64,000 bases of DNA from Catenuloplanes niger (GTDB lineage Bacteria > Actinomycetota > Actinomycetes > Mycobacteriales > Micromonosporaceae): assembly GCF_031458255.1 (NCBI RefSeq), contig NZ_JAVDYC010000001.1, positions 8,294,501 through 8,358,500 on the forward strand, in the 5' to 3' direction. A model generated the notes under the pieces. That model searched no databases. It saw only the letters and a list, made by a program, of their open reading frames with translations, and was not told the origin of the DNA. The position numbers were made by a program, and so were the translations under genes. Below are positions 25,735 to 34,631 of this stretch, piece after piece (within the stretch, counting starts at the first letter, position 1; each line of letters starts with the position of its first letter).

Positions 25735-26487
25735 ATGCCTGCTGATCAGGAGTTCGACGGCCGCGTGGCCATCGTGACCGGTGCCGCCGGTGGGCTCGGC
25801 CGCGCGACGGTGAGCCTGTTGCTGGAGCGCGGCGCGCGGGTGGTCGCCCACGACCTGGACCCGGCCGTGCGCGAGCTGGAGGAGGCCGGGCCCGGGCTGG
25901 TCACGGCGGTGGTCGGTGACGTCACCGACGAGACGACGGCCGATCACGCCGTCACGGTCGCGCTGGAGCGGTACGGCCGGCTCGACGTCCTGGTCGGCAA
26001 CGCCGGCCGTACGCTCAACAAGCCCGTCGGAGAGACCACGGTGGCCGACTGGGACCGGATCATGACGATCAACGTGCGCGGCAACTTCGTCTTCAGCCGG
26101 GCCGCCTACCGGCAGATGACCGCCGAGGGCGCCGGCGCGATCGTGCTGGTCGCGTCGTACACGGCGACCGTGGCCCTGCCCGAGGGATCCGCCTACAGCG
26201 CCTCCAAGGGCGCCCTGGCCCAGCTGATGAAGGTGCTGGCCATCGAGGGCGCGCCGGCCGGTGTCCGGGCCAACGCGGTGGCGCCGGGCGTCATCGACAC
26301 CGGCTTCCTCAACGACATCCGTCCTGACGGACAGGAGTACCTGCGCACCTTCGGCGACTTCCACCCGCTCGGCCGCATCGCCCAGCCGGCCGAGGTGGCC
26401 GAGGCGATCCTGTTCCTGGCCTCCGACCGGGCCAGCTTCATCACCGGCGCCCTGCTGCCGGTCGACGGCGGTGTCACCGCCCGCTGA
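25735..26487 (+). CDS. Classical short-chain dehydrogenase/reductase
   Basis: 250 residues. TGAAGGLGRA (cofactor motif) lies near residue 15, VGNAGRT near residue 90, a catalytic Ser in LVASYTATVALP, and YSASKGALA near residue 155. The C-terminal ITGALLPVDGGVTAR is typical of FabG-like SDRs. AAAGGA ribosome-binding site. It is co-transcribed with the MFS transporter and regulated by the divergent XRE protein, suggesting modification and export of the same compound. Confidence 0.93.
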   Translation: MPADQEFDGRVAIVTGAAGGLGRATVSLLLERGARVVAHDLDPAVRELEEAGPGLVTAVVGDVTDETTADHAVTVALERYGRLDVLVGNAGRTLNKPVGETTVADWDRIMTINVRGNFVFSRAAYRQMTAEGAGAIVLVASYTATVALPEGSAYSASKGALAQLMKVLAIEGAPAGVRANAVAPGVIDTGFLNDIRPDGQEYLRTFGDFHPLGRIAQPAEVAEAILFLASDRASFITGALLPVDGGVTAR

Positions 26488-26804
26488 CCGCGCGAGTGCG
26501 CCTGACCTTGCCCCGAGATCAGTGCGTTTCCCGGTGTCACCCCGTCGGAACCGCGGCCCGGAGCCGTCGATCTGGCCCCGCCGTCACGGGCCGGCACGAC
26601 GTCGGCGGCGCCGGGCGTCCCGGCACCGACGTGGTGGCCGTCGAGCAGGCCCCGCGGGATACCGCGATGCCTGCGCGGCCGTGGGCGCCACGATCGTGGT
26701 GACGCGGCACGACCTCGACGTGACGCCGGACCGCCCGTGCCGAGGCCGCTGCCGGCCACACATCAGAAGGATGATCCGGTGGAAGCGGCCGGCATTGAAA
26801 CGTA

Positions 26805-26853
26805 TTGACGCATGTCGATCGGGCGGCTACGTTGGCGAGGAAAGCGTTTTCCT
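26805..26853 (+). promoter_or_regulatory. Promoter and LacI-type operator of the pectate lyase gene
   Basis: TTGACG (26805-26810) and TACGTT (26828-26833) are exactly 17 bp apart. Just downstream lies an imperfect palindrome centred on the GC of AGGAAAGC/GTTTTCCT (26838-26853, 7 of 8 positions symmetric), the form bound by LacI-family sugar repressors. The rest of the gap 26488-26900 holds no supported gene. Confidence 0.6.
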
Positions 26854-26900
26854 GGGTGGGAACCGTCGGCCCGCCCGTACCGTGCGCAAGGAGACTCGAG

Positions 26901-28091
26901 ATGAAACGGAAGCATCTGTCGTCCGCGGCGGTGGTCGCGGTCGCCGTCGTCGCCGCCGGTGCCCTCGCCGGACCGGTGGAAGCCGCGGAGACGACGCTGT
27001 TCGTCGCGCCCGGCGGCAGCGACAGCAACGCCGGTACCCAGCAGGCGCCGCTCGCGACCATTCAGAAGGCCGTGAGCCTGGTCGTGGCCGGCGGGACCAT
27101 CGCGGTGCGCGGCGGCACCTACGCGCTGACCACGAACATCCAGATCACCAAGAGCGGCACCGCCTCCGCGCCGATCACGCTCACGGCGTACGCCGGGGAG
27201 AAGGTCGTCATCGACGGCGAGGCGCTGCCGTACACCCCGGGTGCCGTCGGGTCGACGATCCCGGCGGTCCAGCGCGGTGCCGTGCACATGGAGGCGTCCC
27301 ACTGGCGGATCTCGGGACTGGAGATCATTCGTGGCCCCTACGGTGTGTACTGCGCCAACTGCAACAACAACACGTTCGACCGGCTGGTCACGCGCGACAA
27401 CTACGAGACCGGGTTCCAGCTGCAGAACAACTCGGCCAACAACCAGATCATCAACCTCGACAGCTACCACAACCGGGACCCGCGCAAGAACGGCGAGAGC
27501 GCCGACGGGCTCGGCATCAAGGAAGGCGGCGGCTCCGGCAACGTGGTTCGCGGCGCGCGGCTGTGGAACAACGTCGACGACGGCTTCGACGCCTGGGCGT
27601 TCACCTCACCGATCACGGTCCAGGACAGCATCGCCTACGGCAACGGCTACAACCGCTGGAGCATCCCGAACTTCTCCGGCGACGGCAACGGCTTCAAGAT
27701 GGGCGGCAGCGGCGGCACCGGGCCCGCGGCCGCGCACAGCGTCACCAACAGCATGGCGTTCGGCAACGCGGCCCACGGCTTCACCGACAACGGCAACACC
27801 GGCTCGCTGGTGTTCCACCGGAACACCGCCTACCAGAACGCCAAGACCGGCTTCGACGTCGACGGCGGCTCCACCTCGAGGCTGACCGCCAACCTCGCCG
27901 TCGGCAACAAGACGGCGGTCGCGCTCGGCTCGTCGACCGGCTCCGGCAACTCGTGGAACATCGGCGGCTCGTGGCCGCTGGCCAGCACCGACCAGGCCAC
28001 GATCACCGGGCCCCGCAACACCGACGGCTCCATCCGCTCCTCGAACTTCCTGGTCCCGGCCAACGGTCAGGCGGTCGGAGCGAAGATCTGA
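26901..28091 (+). CDS. Secreted pectate lyase-like protein (PL9-type beta-helix)
   Basis: 396 residues. Residues 1-29 are a Sec signal peptide (AAVVAVAVVAAGALAG, cleavage near VEAAE). The mature protein is a right-handed parallel beta-helix with many NN ladders. It opens with LFVAPGGSDSNAGTQQAPLA, typical of PL9 and related lyases. The PL9 core is ADGLGIKEGGGSGNVVRGAR, then LWNNVDDGFDAW, where Lys and the Asp pair act in Ca-dependent beta-elimination of polygalacturonate. AAGGAG ribosome-binding site. The LacI-type operator suggests induction by plant cell-wall sugars. Monocistronic. Confidence 0.9.
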   Translation: MKRKHLSSAAVVAVAVVAAGALAGPVEAAETTLFVAPGGSDSNAGTQQAPLATIQKAVSLVVAGGTIAVRGGTYALTTNIQITKSGTASAPITLTAYAGEKVVIDGEALPYTPGAVGSTIPAVQRGAVHMEASHWRISGLEIIRGPYGVYCANCNNNTFDRLVTRDNYETGFQLQNNSANNQIINLDSYHNRDPRKNGESADGLGIKEGGGSGNVVRGARLWNNVDDGFDAWAFTSPITVQDSIAYGNGYNRWSIPNFSGDGNGFKMGGSGGTGPAAAHSVTNSMAFGNAAHGFTDNGNTGSLVFHRNTAYQNAKTGFDVDGGSTSRLTANLAVGNKTAVALGSSTGSGNSWNIGGSWPLASTDQATITGPRNTDGSIRSSNFLVPANGQAVGAKI

Positions 28092-28097
28092 CCGTGC

Positions 28098-28122
28098 GGA
28101 GGCCCCGCCTCCCGGGGCCTCC
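28098..28122 (+). terminator. Hairpin terminator of the pectate lyase gene
   Basis: A perfect 9-bp stem GGAGGCCCC/GGGGCCTCC with a 7-base loop starts six bases after the stop codon. Confidence 0.85.
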
Positions 28123-28233
28123 CCACGCGGGGCCGCACGGGTCGCCCGGCCGAGGCCCGGCACCGACGTGCCCCGCCGCGGCCGGGCTACCCGGCCGGCA
28201 CCCCGCGGTCCGCATCCCCCGCGGCCGGGTAGC

Positions 28234-28295
28234 CCGGTCGGCATCACGCGGCCGGTCGGCATCGCGGGGCCGGTCGGCATCGCCCGGTCGGCATC
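28234..28295. repeat. Four short direct repeats in an intergenic gap
   Basis: CCGGTCGGCATC occurs at 28234, 28252, 28270 and 28284 (spacings 18, 18 and 14) between the convergent pectate lyase and TPR-like genes. No gene is supported between 28123 and 28376. Confidence 0.6.
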
Positions 28296-28376
28296 GCGGG
28301 GCCGGTGGTCCGGCCGGCACTCCGCCGAGCCGGCCGCCGGACCAGCCTGGCCGCGCGACGAACGGCCGGCGCCACG

Positions 28377-29714
28377 TCATCGGCCCGCGGCGAAGTCGCG
28401 CCAGAAGGCGGTGTCCGCCCGGTGCTTCGCCGCCTGGCGGGCGGCGGTGCCGGCGTGGAACAGGGCCACCCCCTCCGCCGCGCGGCCCTGCCGGATGAGC
28501 GCGACCGCCAGGTCGGTCGTGGTCCAGGGGGAGGGGTGGGCGGCACGCAGCACCGCGACCGCCTCGTCCACCCGGCCCGCGCCGGTGAGCAGGGACGCGA
28601 GGACGGCGGCCACGGCACCGTGGCGGAGCTCCGCGCGGGCGCGGAGCTCGGCGATCGCCTGCTCGGCCCGGCCGGCCCGGGCGAGGATCTCCGCCCGTTT
28701 CTCGTCCACCCCGGGCGGCGGGCCGCCGTCGTCGGCCGCGGTGTCGTCGAGGAGGGCCAGCGCCTCGTCGACGCGGCCCTGTGAGGTCAGCAGGTCGCAG
28801 AGCTGGTCGATGATCCCTTCGGGCTCGGCCGTCGTGGTGGGGAACGGGCGCAGCACCTCGATGGCCTCGTCCACGCGGCCGTGCCGGGCCAGCAGCGCGG
28901 CCAGTGCCGTACCGGCGTGCGAGGACCCCTCGTCGGCGAACGGTCGCAGCACGCCGGCCGCCTCGTCCGGGCGGGCGTGGCGCTCGAGCCAGTGGGCCAG
29001 GCGGCACGCGGCGCGGTCCCCGCCGGGGCCGGCGGCGAGCGCGCGGAGCGGCCCCTCCCGGTCGTGCCGGGCCAGGATGCCGGCGAGCTGGTCGAGGTGG
29101 TGCGGGTGCCGGTCCAGCAGAGCCACCGCCTCGTCGACGAAGCCGCGGCGGTCCAGGACCGTGGCGAGCAGCCGCTCGACGTCCCGCCGGGCGAGCTCGC
29201 ACGGATCGGCGTGCGACGGCGGGGCGTCGAGCCGCGCCCGCAGCAGCGCCGCGACCTCCTCGTCCCGGCCCGTGCCGGCGGTCAGCGCGACCAGCGCGTG
29301 CGCGCAGCCGGAGTCCGCGACGTGCGGGCCGAGGAGCGCGACGACCTCGTCCGTACGCCCGGCGGCGGCCAGCAGCGACGCGAGCAGCGGCGCCACGAAC
29401 GGTCCGGACCGGCCGCGGAGCAGCGTGATCGCCTCGTCCGGGCCGAGCAGGCCGGTGAGCGTCTCCACGGCGGCCCAGTGCCCGCGCGCGGCGATCGGCC
29501 GCAGCAGCTCCCGCGCCTGCGCCACCCGGCCGTCGGCGACCAGCGCCGCCGCGACGTCGCGGGCGCAGTGCCAGTCGCCTCGCTCGGCGTACCGGTAGGC
29601 GTCGGCCAGCCGGCCGTGGGTGACCAGCGCCGCCGCGACCTCGGCCGGAAGCCAGCTGTCCGGCGACCGGAGGTCCGGCACGGGCGGCCGCACCCCGCTC
29701 GACGACCCGTCCAT
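28377..29714 (-). CDS. TPR-like repeat protein of unknown function
   Basis: 445 residues composed of about a dozen helical repeats of roughly 34 residues, each built around a GRxDEAxxLLRxxA pattern (for example GRVDEAIEVLRPF, GRVDEALALLDD, GRVDEAVAVLRAAH). There is no signal peptide, membrane segment or catalytic motif. Such repeats normally form a superhelical scaffold for protein contacts. The ATG at 29714 shares its A with the stop of the upstream small gene (TGATG), so the two are translationally coupled and probably make partners. No known family beyond the repeat fold was recognised. Confidence 0.85.
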   Translation of the reverse strand: MDGSSSGVRPPVPDLRSPDSWLPAEVAAALVTHGRLADAYRYAERGDWHCARDVAAALVADGRVAQARELLRPIAARGHWAAVETLTGLLGPDEAITLLRGRSGPFVAPLLASLLAAAGRTDEVVALLGPHVADSGCAHALVALTAGTGRDEEVAALLRARLDAPPSHADPCELARRDVERLLATVLDRRGFVDEAVALLDRHPHHLDQLAGILARHDREGPLRALAAGPGGDRAACRLAHWLERHARPDEAAGVLRPFADEGSSHAGTALAALLARHGRVDEAIEVLRPFPTTTAEPEGIIDQLCDLLTSQGRVDEALALLDDTAADDGGPPPGVDEKRAEILARAGRAEQAIAELRARAELRHGAVAAVLASLLTGAGRVDEAVAVLRAAHPSPWTTTDLAVALIRQGRAAEGVALFHAGTAARQAAKHRADTAFWRDFAAGR

Positions 29715-30052
29715 CAGCCGCTGCCGCACAGGTCGGGCAGGGCGGCGGGCGTGGCGGGCAGCCCGTACCGGTGGATCATGTCGGCGAACACGGCGCCGGT
29801 CCGGTGCCGCTGGGACGGTGTCAGGTCGGCCGGAGCGGTGCCGGGCGTGACCGGGCCGGCCGGGAACGCGTGCCGGAGGGCCGCACCGACGACCGGCGAC
29901 GCCTCCGGGCCGCTGACCGTGGGAATGCGGGCCAGCGTCTCGAAGGCCGGGTCGGCGTGTGCGTCACCCAGCGGGCGGACCAGCGCGAGCGCCGCGTCGC
30001 CGGGCAGATCGCCGTGGAGGTAGGGCACCACCGGGTCCGTGTCGGCCAGCAT
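29714..30052 (-). CDS. Small hypothetical protein coupled to the TPR-like gene
   Basis: 112 residues, starting MLADTDPVVPYLHGDLPGDA. A helical N-terminal half with DPAFETLARIPTV is followed by a Pro-rich stretch and the C-terminal DLTPSQRHRTGAVFADMIHR. No catalytic or membrane feature. The stop overlaps the start of the TPR-like gene. Not recognised; it may be a binding partner of that protein. Confidence 0.7.
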   Translation of the reverse strand: MLADTDPVVPYLHGDLPGDAALALVRPLGDAHADPAFETLARIPTVSGPEASPVVGAALRHAFPAGPVTPGTAPADLTPSQRHRTGAVFADMIHRYGLPATPAALPDLCGSG

Positions 30053-30114
30053 GCCGGCAACCTACCGGTGCCCCCTGACAGTTTCGGTGCACGGCGGACG
30101 GGACCGTGCGCGGT

Positions 30115-31113
30115 TCACGCCCGGCGGAAGAGGGCGGCCAGCGCGGCGTCGGAGGCGGCGAGGGCGTCGCGGTCGAAGGTGCTGGCGGAGGTGACCAGTT
30201 CGGCGGCGCCGGTGCGGTCGAGCAGCGCGGTGAGGCGGCTCTCCACCTGCGCGGGCGTGCCGGTGATCGCGGCCGCGGCGGTCTGCTCGAGGTACTGCTG
30301 CTGGCGTGCGGTACGGGTGGCGGAGCGGACCACGTGCACCGGTTCCAGCGGCGGGAACACCCCGGTGGTACGGCTTCGGGCCATCGCCCACGCCTCCGGC
30401 AGCAGCAGGTCGGCGGCCTCCGCGGCGGTGTCGGCGACCAGCACGTCCAGGCTGATGGCCACCCACGGCACCGGCTGCTGCGCGGAGGGCCGGAACGACC
30501 GCCGGTAGTCGTCCAGCGCGGCCAGTCCGGGTGCCGGGTCGCCGCCGACGCCGAGCAGCGGGCCGCCCACGATGACCGGCAGCCCCAGTTCGGCCGCGAT
30601 CCGCAGGCCGCTCCCGGTGGCCAGTGCGTACAGCGGGACGGCGCCCTCCGGCCGCGGGTGCAGGCCGATCTCCGCCGTTCCGGTCAGGAACCGCCGTAGC
30701 TCGGCGAGGTCCGCGGCGAAGTCGCTCTCGGTCTGCCGCAGCGCCCGGCGTACCGGCGCGGTGAATCCCGGCGAGCGGCCGAGCCCCAGGTCGACCCGGC
30801 CCGGCGCGAACGCCGACAGCGTGGCGAACTGCTCCGCGACGACCAGCGGCTGGTGGTGCGGCAGCATCACCCCGGCCGAGCCGATCCGGATGGTCGTGGT
30901 CGCCCCCGCGACCGCGGTCAGGAGCACCGCCGGGGCCGCGCCCGCGATCCCCGGTACGCCGTGGTGCTCGGCGACCCAGAACCGGTCGTACCCGAGCCGT
31001 TCGGCGCTCGCCGCCCGGGCCACCGTGCCCCTGAGCGAGGCCGGCTCCGACTCACCGGTCCGGGTACGGGAGCGATCGAGCAGCGAGAGGCGCGGTTCGG
31101 AGTGGATCACCAT
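30115..31113 (-). CDS. LLM-class flavin-dependent oxidoreductase (MsnO8-like)
   Basis: 332 residues. Typical bacterial luciferase-like features are RLSLLDRSRTRTGES at the start, AERLGYDRFWVAEHHGVPGI near residue 40, IRIGSAGVMLPHHQPLVVAE near residue 75, and RVDLGLGRSPG near residue 105. These belong to the F420/FMN-dependent MsnO8 subgroup. It probably oxidises a small organic substrate with reduced flavin or F420. The start was placed at the ATG at 31113. It lies 62 bp upstream of the small hypothetical gene on the same strand and may be in one transcript with it. Confidence 0.92.
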   Translation of the reverse strand: MVIHSEPRLSLLDRSRTRTGESEPASLRGTVARAASAERLGYDRFWVAEHHGVPGIAGAAPAVLLTAVAGATTTIRIGSAGVMLPHHQPLVVAEQFATLSAFAPGRVDLGLGRSPGFTAPVRRALRQTESDFAADLAELRRFLTGTAEIGLHPRPEGAVPLYALATGSGLRIAAELGLPVIVGGPLLGVGGDPAPGLAALDDYRRSFRPSAQQPVPWVAISLDVLVADTAAEAADLLLPEAWAMARSRTTGVFPPLEPVHVVRSATRTARQQQYLEQTAAAAITGTPAQVESRLTALLDRTGAAELVTSASTFDRDALAASDAALAALFRRA

Positions 31114-31412
31114 AGGCTCAGCGCCACCCGGCCGATGCTTGTTCCCCGCCTCGATGTGTGCCACGTCAACCCCGCTGGCCTGCGGACATTCGACGTCCGG
31201 ACGTCCACCGTGGCACATCCCCGGAATATCGAGGCGGCGCCGGGCCCGTGGACTGCCGGCCGGCGCCAGGGCGGCGCGGATCGGGCGGGCCCACCACCCA
31301 CCAGGGCGTCCCGGTGGACGGCCAGATCCAGATCGAGCCGTACGCCCGCGGCTGGCACCGCCACACCCGCTCCGGTCGGCGGGGCGTCAGAAGGGGAGTG
31401 GCGCGCACATGG

Positions 31413-31620
31413 TCGACATTGTCGATTAAGTGCGCTAGAGTTCTCGACGGTACGAAGGACGAGGTCGCTGGCGTGCGAAGCGCGGGACAGGGCGCGGGAC
31501 GGAGTGCGGGGCAGGGCGCTGGGGTGCTCGGGTGCGCGTGCCTGCCGAGAGGTGTTCGGCGACAGGCGCTCGGGGTCGACGCGCTGAGCGAGAGGGGCCG
31601 ACCGGCTTGCAGTCGGCCCC
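31413..31620 (+). ncRNA. Candidate small RNA with promoter and terminal hairpin
   Basis: A promoter TCGACA (31413-31418) and TAGAGT (31436-31441), 17 bp apart, is followed about 170 bases later by a perfect 9-bp hairpin (GGGGCCGAC at 31594-31602 and its complement at 31612-31620). No open frame between them has a ribosome-binding site or coding bias, and the stretch is unusually G-rich on this strand. The whole gap 31114-31924 is otherwise without a supported gene; 31640-31900 is lower in GC than the surroundings. Transcription is inference. Confidence 0.3.
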
Positions 31621-31924
31621 GGGGGTGGAAGGTCGGCTGGCCTCAGAGCATCAGAAGGAAGAGGGTGATCGCCAGAGGGGTGATCTTATCTTCGATGTGC
31701 AGTATGGCTTCTATGATCTTGACAGTGCTGTACAAGATCAATGGGTTAAGCAACGTGCCTCCGATAGGGGTTCGGACATGGTGCGCTTTCGGCGGATTCC
31801 CACTATCGCGTGAAATTCCCGCCGAGGCGAAGAGCATCGTACGCTCTCCGATGTCCCCATTGGAGCCGAAGATCCGCTGTTCGCTCGACCGGGTGATTCT
31901 ATGTGGAGGCTCAGGCGCGTAAAC

Positions 31925-32809
31925 CTAATGGCGCCAAGGGAATGAAACGTATTGATCGCGGCCGGCAAAGTGGACGGTGCCGCAGTTGACCGCTGTCTGC
32001 CGCACCTGCGCGTTGTTGGAGTCGTCGGATTTATGCTCACCGTGGGATTCCTCAGGCGGTCGTGGCACGCTCGGCGGCTCGGTCACCAGTCGTGCGGCCA
32101 GACGGTGCACCGACTCGCCGGGACGGGCCGCGGCGAGTCGCCACATGCGTGCGGCGGCGTCGTTGAGGAACGCGTCGATGTCCGAGTGGCGGCCGGCGCG
32201 GGCCAGCGCCTCCAGGCCGATCGTGATGATCTCGTCGGTGGGCGTGACCTGGGCCAGCAGCCCCGTGACGCCGGCCGCCGCGGCGGCGTGCGCGCCCACC
32301 GCCATCTGGCCGCGGAAGAGCGCGCAGGACGCGTCCGTCAACTCCTGCCGCATGCGGTGCGAGCTGCGCTCGGCCCAGTCCGTGCCCACGTCGGCCAGCG
32401 CGTCGCCCCGCCACAGCGCGATCGCACGCGTGTAGAGATCCACGGCGGCCGCGGCGGAGCTCTCGCGGGTGGCGTTCCGTACCAGCGCGGTGAAGCGGTG
32501 ATAGTCCACGTCGTCCGGCGGTACGTGCAGTTCGTACCCCGTGAGCCGCCGATTCGTCAGCACGTCGGGTGCGGCACCGGCGCGGAGCAACGCGGCCCGC
32601 ACGGCCCGCGCGTAGTGTGCCAGCGTCTCCTGCGCCTTCTCCGGCGGATCACCGTCCCACAGGGCGGCGATCAGCGTGTCCGCGCTCACCAGCCGGCCGG
32701 GTTGCAGCGCCAGCGCCGCCAGCAGCCCGCGCTGTGCCGAACGCTCCAGACGTACCGGCTTGTGGTCGTCGTTCGTGATCTCCACCGGGCCGAGCAGCCG
32801 AATCTCCAT
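31925..32809 (-). CDS. SARP-like DNA-binding protein with C-terminal AGRDQYV motif
   Basis: 294 residues. An OmpR-like winged helix covers about residues 1-90 (MEIRLLGPVEITNDDHKPVR, LADTL-type wing, ETLAHYARAVRAALL). A divergent BTAD-like helical region follows (about 100-230). A linker ends in an unusual tail, VNCGTVHFAGRDQYVSFPWRH. The tail is not part of SARP proteins. Its AGRDQYV core closely resembles AGGNQYI at the N-terminus of the NLR-like protein encoded at 37028. That suggests a homotypic contact between the two, with this protein as a transcriptional effector. The BTAD part is weakly conserved, so activation of RNA polymerase is not assured. Confidence 0.85.
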   Translation of the reverse strand: MEIRLLGPVEITNDDHKPVRLERSAQRGLLAALALQPGRLVSADTLIAALWDGDPPEKAQETLAHYARAVRAALLRAGAAPDVLTNRRLTGYELHVPPDDVDYHRFTALVRNATRESSAAAAVDLYTRAIALWRGDALADVGTDWAERSSHRMRQELTDASCALFRGQMAVGAHAAAAAGVTGLLAQVTPTDEIITIGLEALARAGRHSDIDAFLNDAAARMWRLAAARPGESVHRLAARLVTEPPSVPRPPEESHGEHKSDDSNNAQVRQTAVNCGTVHFAGRDQYVSFPWRH

Positions 32810-33000
32810 CCGCGGTCACCCCCGACCCGAAGTGTGGCATCACCCGTCACGAATTTCTTGGGCGCTCCGGCCTGCGGCGTCCGGTTTCCCGTCCGGGTTC
32901 GCGTCCGGTCCGCCGTCCGCGCGGGCACCCGATGCTTCGCACCGTCATACCGCATCGATCAGGGGAGACGGGACGACATGCGAGAAGTCAGGGGTACGTG

Positions 33001-34215
33001 GTGAGCGCGCACTGGCTGGAGATGCCGGCCGGGCCGGGCGCCGCGAGGTGGCACACCGCGCCGGTGCAGCGACTGGTGCTCGCGGTCTGCCACACGGTGG
33101 CGAGCGCGCAGCACGTGCTGGACGCGGTCGGGCTGGCCGAGCCGGACGAGCGTGTGCAGGTGGTGTTCACTCGCGCGCCGGACGTGCTGAGCAACGGTAC
33201 GGACGAGCTGCTGGGCTCGCTCGGCGCGGTGGTGATCCCGTGGGAGCAGGCGATCCGGTCCACGTTCGATCTCGCGCTCGCGGCGGACTGCGCCGGCCTG
33301 CACGAGCTGCGGGCGCCGATCATTCAGCTCCCGCACGGCATCACGAGCAACAAGGTCACCTGGTCGCCGGACGGCGGCCCGGGTGACGGCCTGGTGACCG
33401 GGCTCGCCGCGCCGTGGCTGACCAGTTACGGGCGACTGATCCCGCGGGTCGTCACGATCGCGCACGAGGCCGCCCGGGACGTGCTGGCCCGGCAGTGCCC
33501 GCAGGCGCTCCCGGCCGCGCGACTCACCGGCGACCTGTGCCTCGACCGGCTTACCGCGAGCCTGCCGCGCCGCACCGCGTACCGCCGGGGTCTGGGTGTG
33601 GACGCGGTGCGCACACTGGTCGCGGTCAGCAGCACCTGGGGTGAGTGGTCGCTGTTCCGGCGGGTGTGGCCGGCGCTCTGCGACGCGCTGCGTGAGCTGC
33701 CGCGCGACCGGTACGCGGTGCGCGCGGTCTGCCACCCCGCGACGTGGCACGGCCACGGCGCGCGGCAGGTCGAGGCGTGGGCGCGCAGCCGCCGGGTGCC
33801 CGGCCTCCGGTATGTGGAGCCGCTGGACTGGCGGGCACTGGCGGCCGCCGCGGATGTGTGGATCGGTGACTACGGGTCGCCCACGTTGTATGCCGCTGCC
33901 GTGGGGATCCCGGTGCTGCACCTGCCCGCGCCGGAGGGACGGGTGGCGCCGGGGTCGGCGGCCGAGGCGCTCTCCCGGACGACCGCACTGCTCGACGTCA
34001 CCATGCCCCTGCCGGCGCAGTTGCGGCGGGCGCGGGAGCGGCGAGCGGCGGTCGCGGCCGCGGTGCCGGGACTGGTGAGCACGGCCCGGGGCGAGGCGGC
34101 GCACCGGCTGCGTGCCGAGATGTACCGGCTGCTGCGGTTGCCGGAACCGGGCGGACGGGTGACGGCACACCCGGTGGCGGTGCCCCGGCCGTACCGTCGC
34201 CGGGCGCCGCTGTGA
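33001..34215 (+). CDS. GT-B-like glycosyl- or glycerophosphotransferase-like protein
   Basis: 404 residues, soluble. Two Rossmann-like halves are visible: VQRLVLAVCHTVASAQHVLD and IIQLPHGITSNKV in the first, VAVSSTWGEWSLFRRVWPAL and WIGDYGSPTLYAAAVGIPVL in the second. The second matches the donor-binding region of CDP-glycerol glycerophosphotransferase and other GT-B proteins (HG, S-T-W, D-x-GS-x-x-YEA-like). There is no signal peptide or membrane segment. The GTG at 33001 follows AGGGG; a GTG three bases upstream is also in frame. The next gene overlaps its stop (GTGA), so they act together. The acceptor is unknown. Confidence 0.65.
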   Translation: MSAHWLEMPAGPGAARWHTAPVQRLVLAVCHTVASAQHVLDAVGLAEPDERVQVVFTRAPDVLSNGTDELLGSLGAVVIPWEQAIRSTFDLALAADCAGLHELRAPIIQLPHGITSNKVTWSPDGGPGDGLVTGLAAPWLTSYGRLIPRVVTIAHEAARDVLARQCPQALPAARLTGDLCLDRLTASLPRRTAYRRGLGVDAVRTLVAVSSTWGEWSLFRRVWPALCDALRELPRDRYAVRAVCHPATWHGHGARQVEAWARSRRVPGLRYVEPLDWRALAAAADVWIGDYGSPTLYAAAVGIPVLHLPAPEGRVAPGSAAEALSRTTALLDVTMPLPAQLRRARERRAAVAAAVPGLVSTARGEAAHRLRAEMYRLLRLPEPGGRVTAHPVAVPRPYRRRAPL

Positions 34216-34631
34216 CCGGGGTCCGCGCGCGACCGTCCGGCGGGACCGATCCGGTGGCGGTCGGCGACCGGGCCTATCTGGTGCCGAACGGTGGCGACGT
34301 CTTCCTGGTGGTGGTCATGCCGGGTGGTGGCGCGCGGTGGCGGCCGGTCGCGGACGTCCTGTTGTGGACGTCGGTGGCGGGCGAGGCGCCGGTGGTATCG
34401 CTGGCACGTTATCCGGGTGTGTCGGCGGTAGCGCGGATCCAGCCCGGTGGCGGCGTCACGCTGGTGGATCGCCACGGGCGGATCGCGGCGATCGCGGGTT
34501 CCGGCGTGACGACCGCGGTGCGCGCGGGGTCCGGTCCGGCCGGGCCGGACGCGGTCTCCGTCGTGCGGGCCGTGATGCTGCTGCGCTCGGTCACCCGTCA
34601 GGGCAGGTCGTCGAGCAGCCGCCTGACCTGA
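34212..34631 (+). CDS. Small beta-rich hypothetical protein coupled to the GT-B-like gene
   Basis: 139 residues beginning VTGVRARPSGGTDPVAVGDR. The sequence is rich in short strands (YLVPNGGDVFLVVVMPGGGA, GVSAVARIQPGGGVTLVDRH), with no membrane segment or catalytic motif. The GTG start overlaps the previous stop, which implies translational coupling to the GT-B-like gene. Its last 34 bases overlap the 3' end of the convergent STAND gene. Not recognised. Confidence 0.7.
   Translation: MTGVRARPSGGTDPVAVGDRAYLVPNGGDVFLVVVMPGGGARWRPVADVLLWTSVAGEAPVVSLARYPGVSAVARIQPGGGVTLVDRHGRIAAIAGSGVTTAVRAGSGPAGPDAVSVVRAVMLLRSVTRQGRSSSSRLT

Noticed and set aside
26680-26780. Protein-like stretch AAVGATIVVTRHDLDVTPD
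   Set aside because: Too short and without start or stop context. It may be a remnant but cannot be supported.
31643-31837. 64-codon minus-strand frame ending in a hydrophobic helix
   Set aside because: No ribosome-binding site and weak third-position bias. The helix could be real, but support is too thin.
26796-31960. 13-base match TGAAACGTATTGA at about 26797 and 31943
   Set aside because: The second copy is inside the coding end of the SARP-like gene (AGRDQYV region). AT-rich matches of this length are expected by chance.
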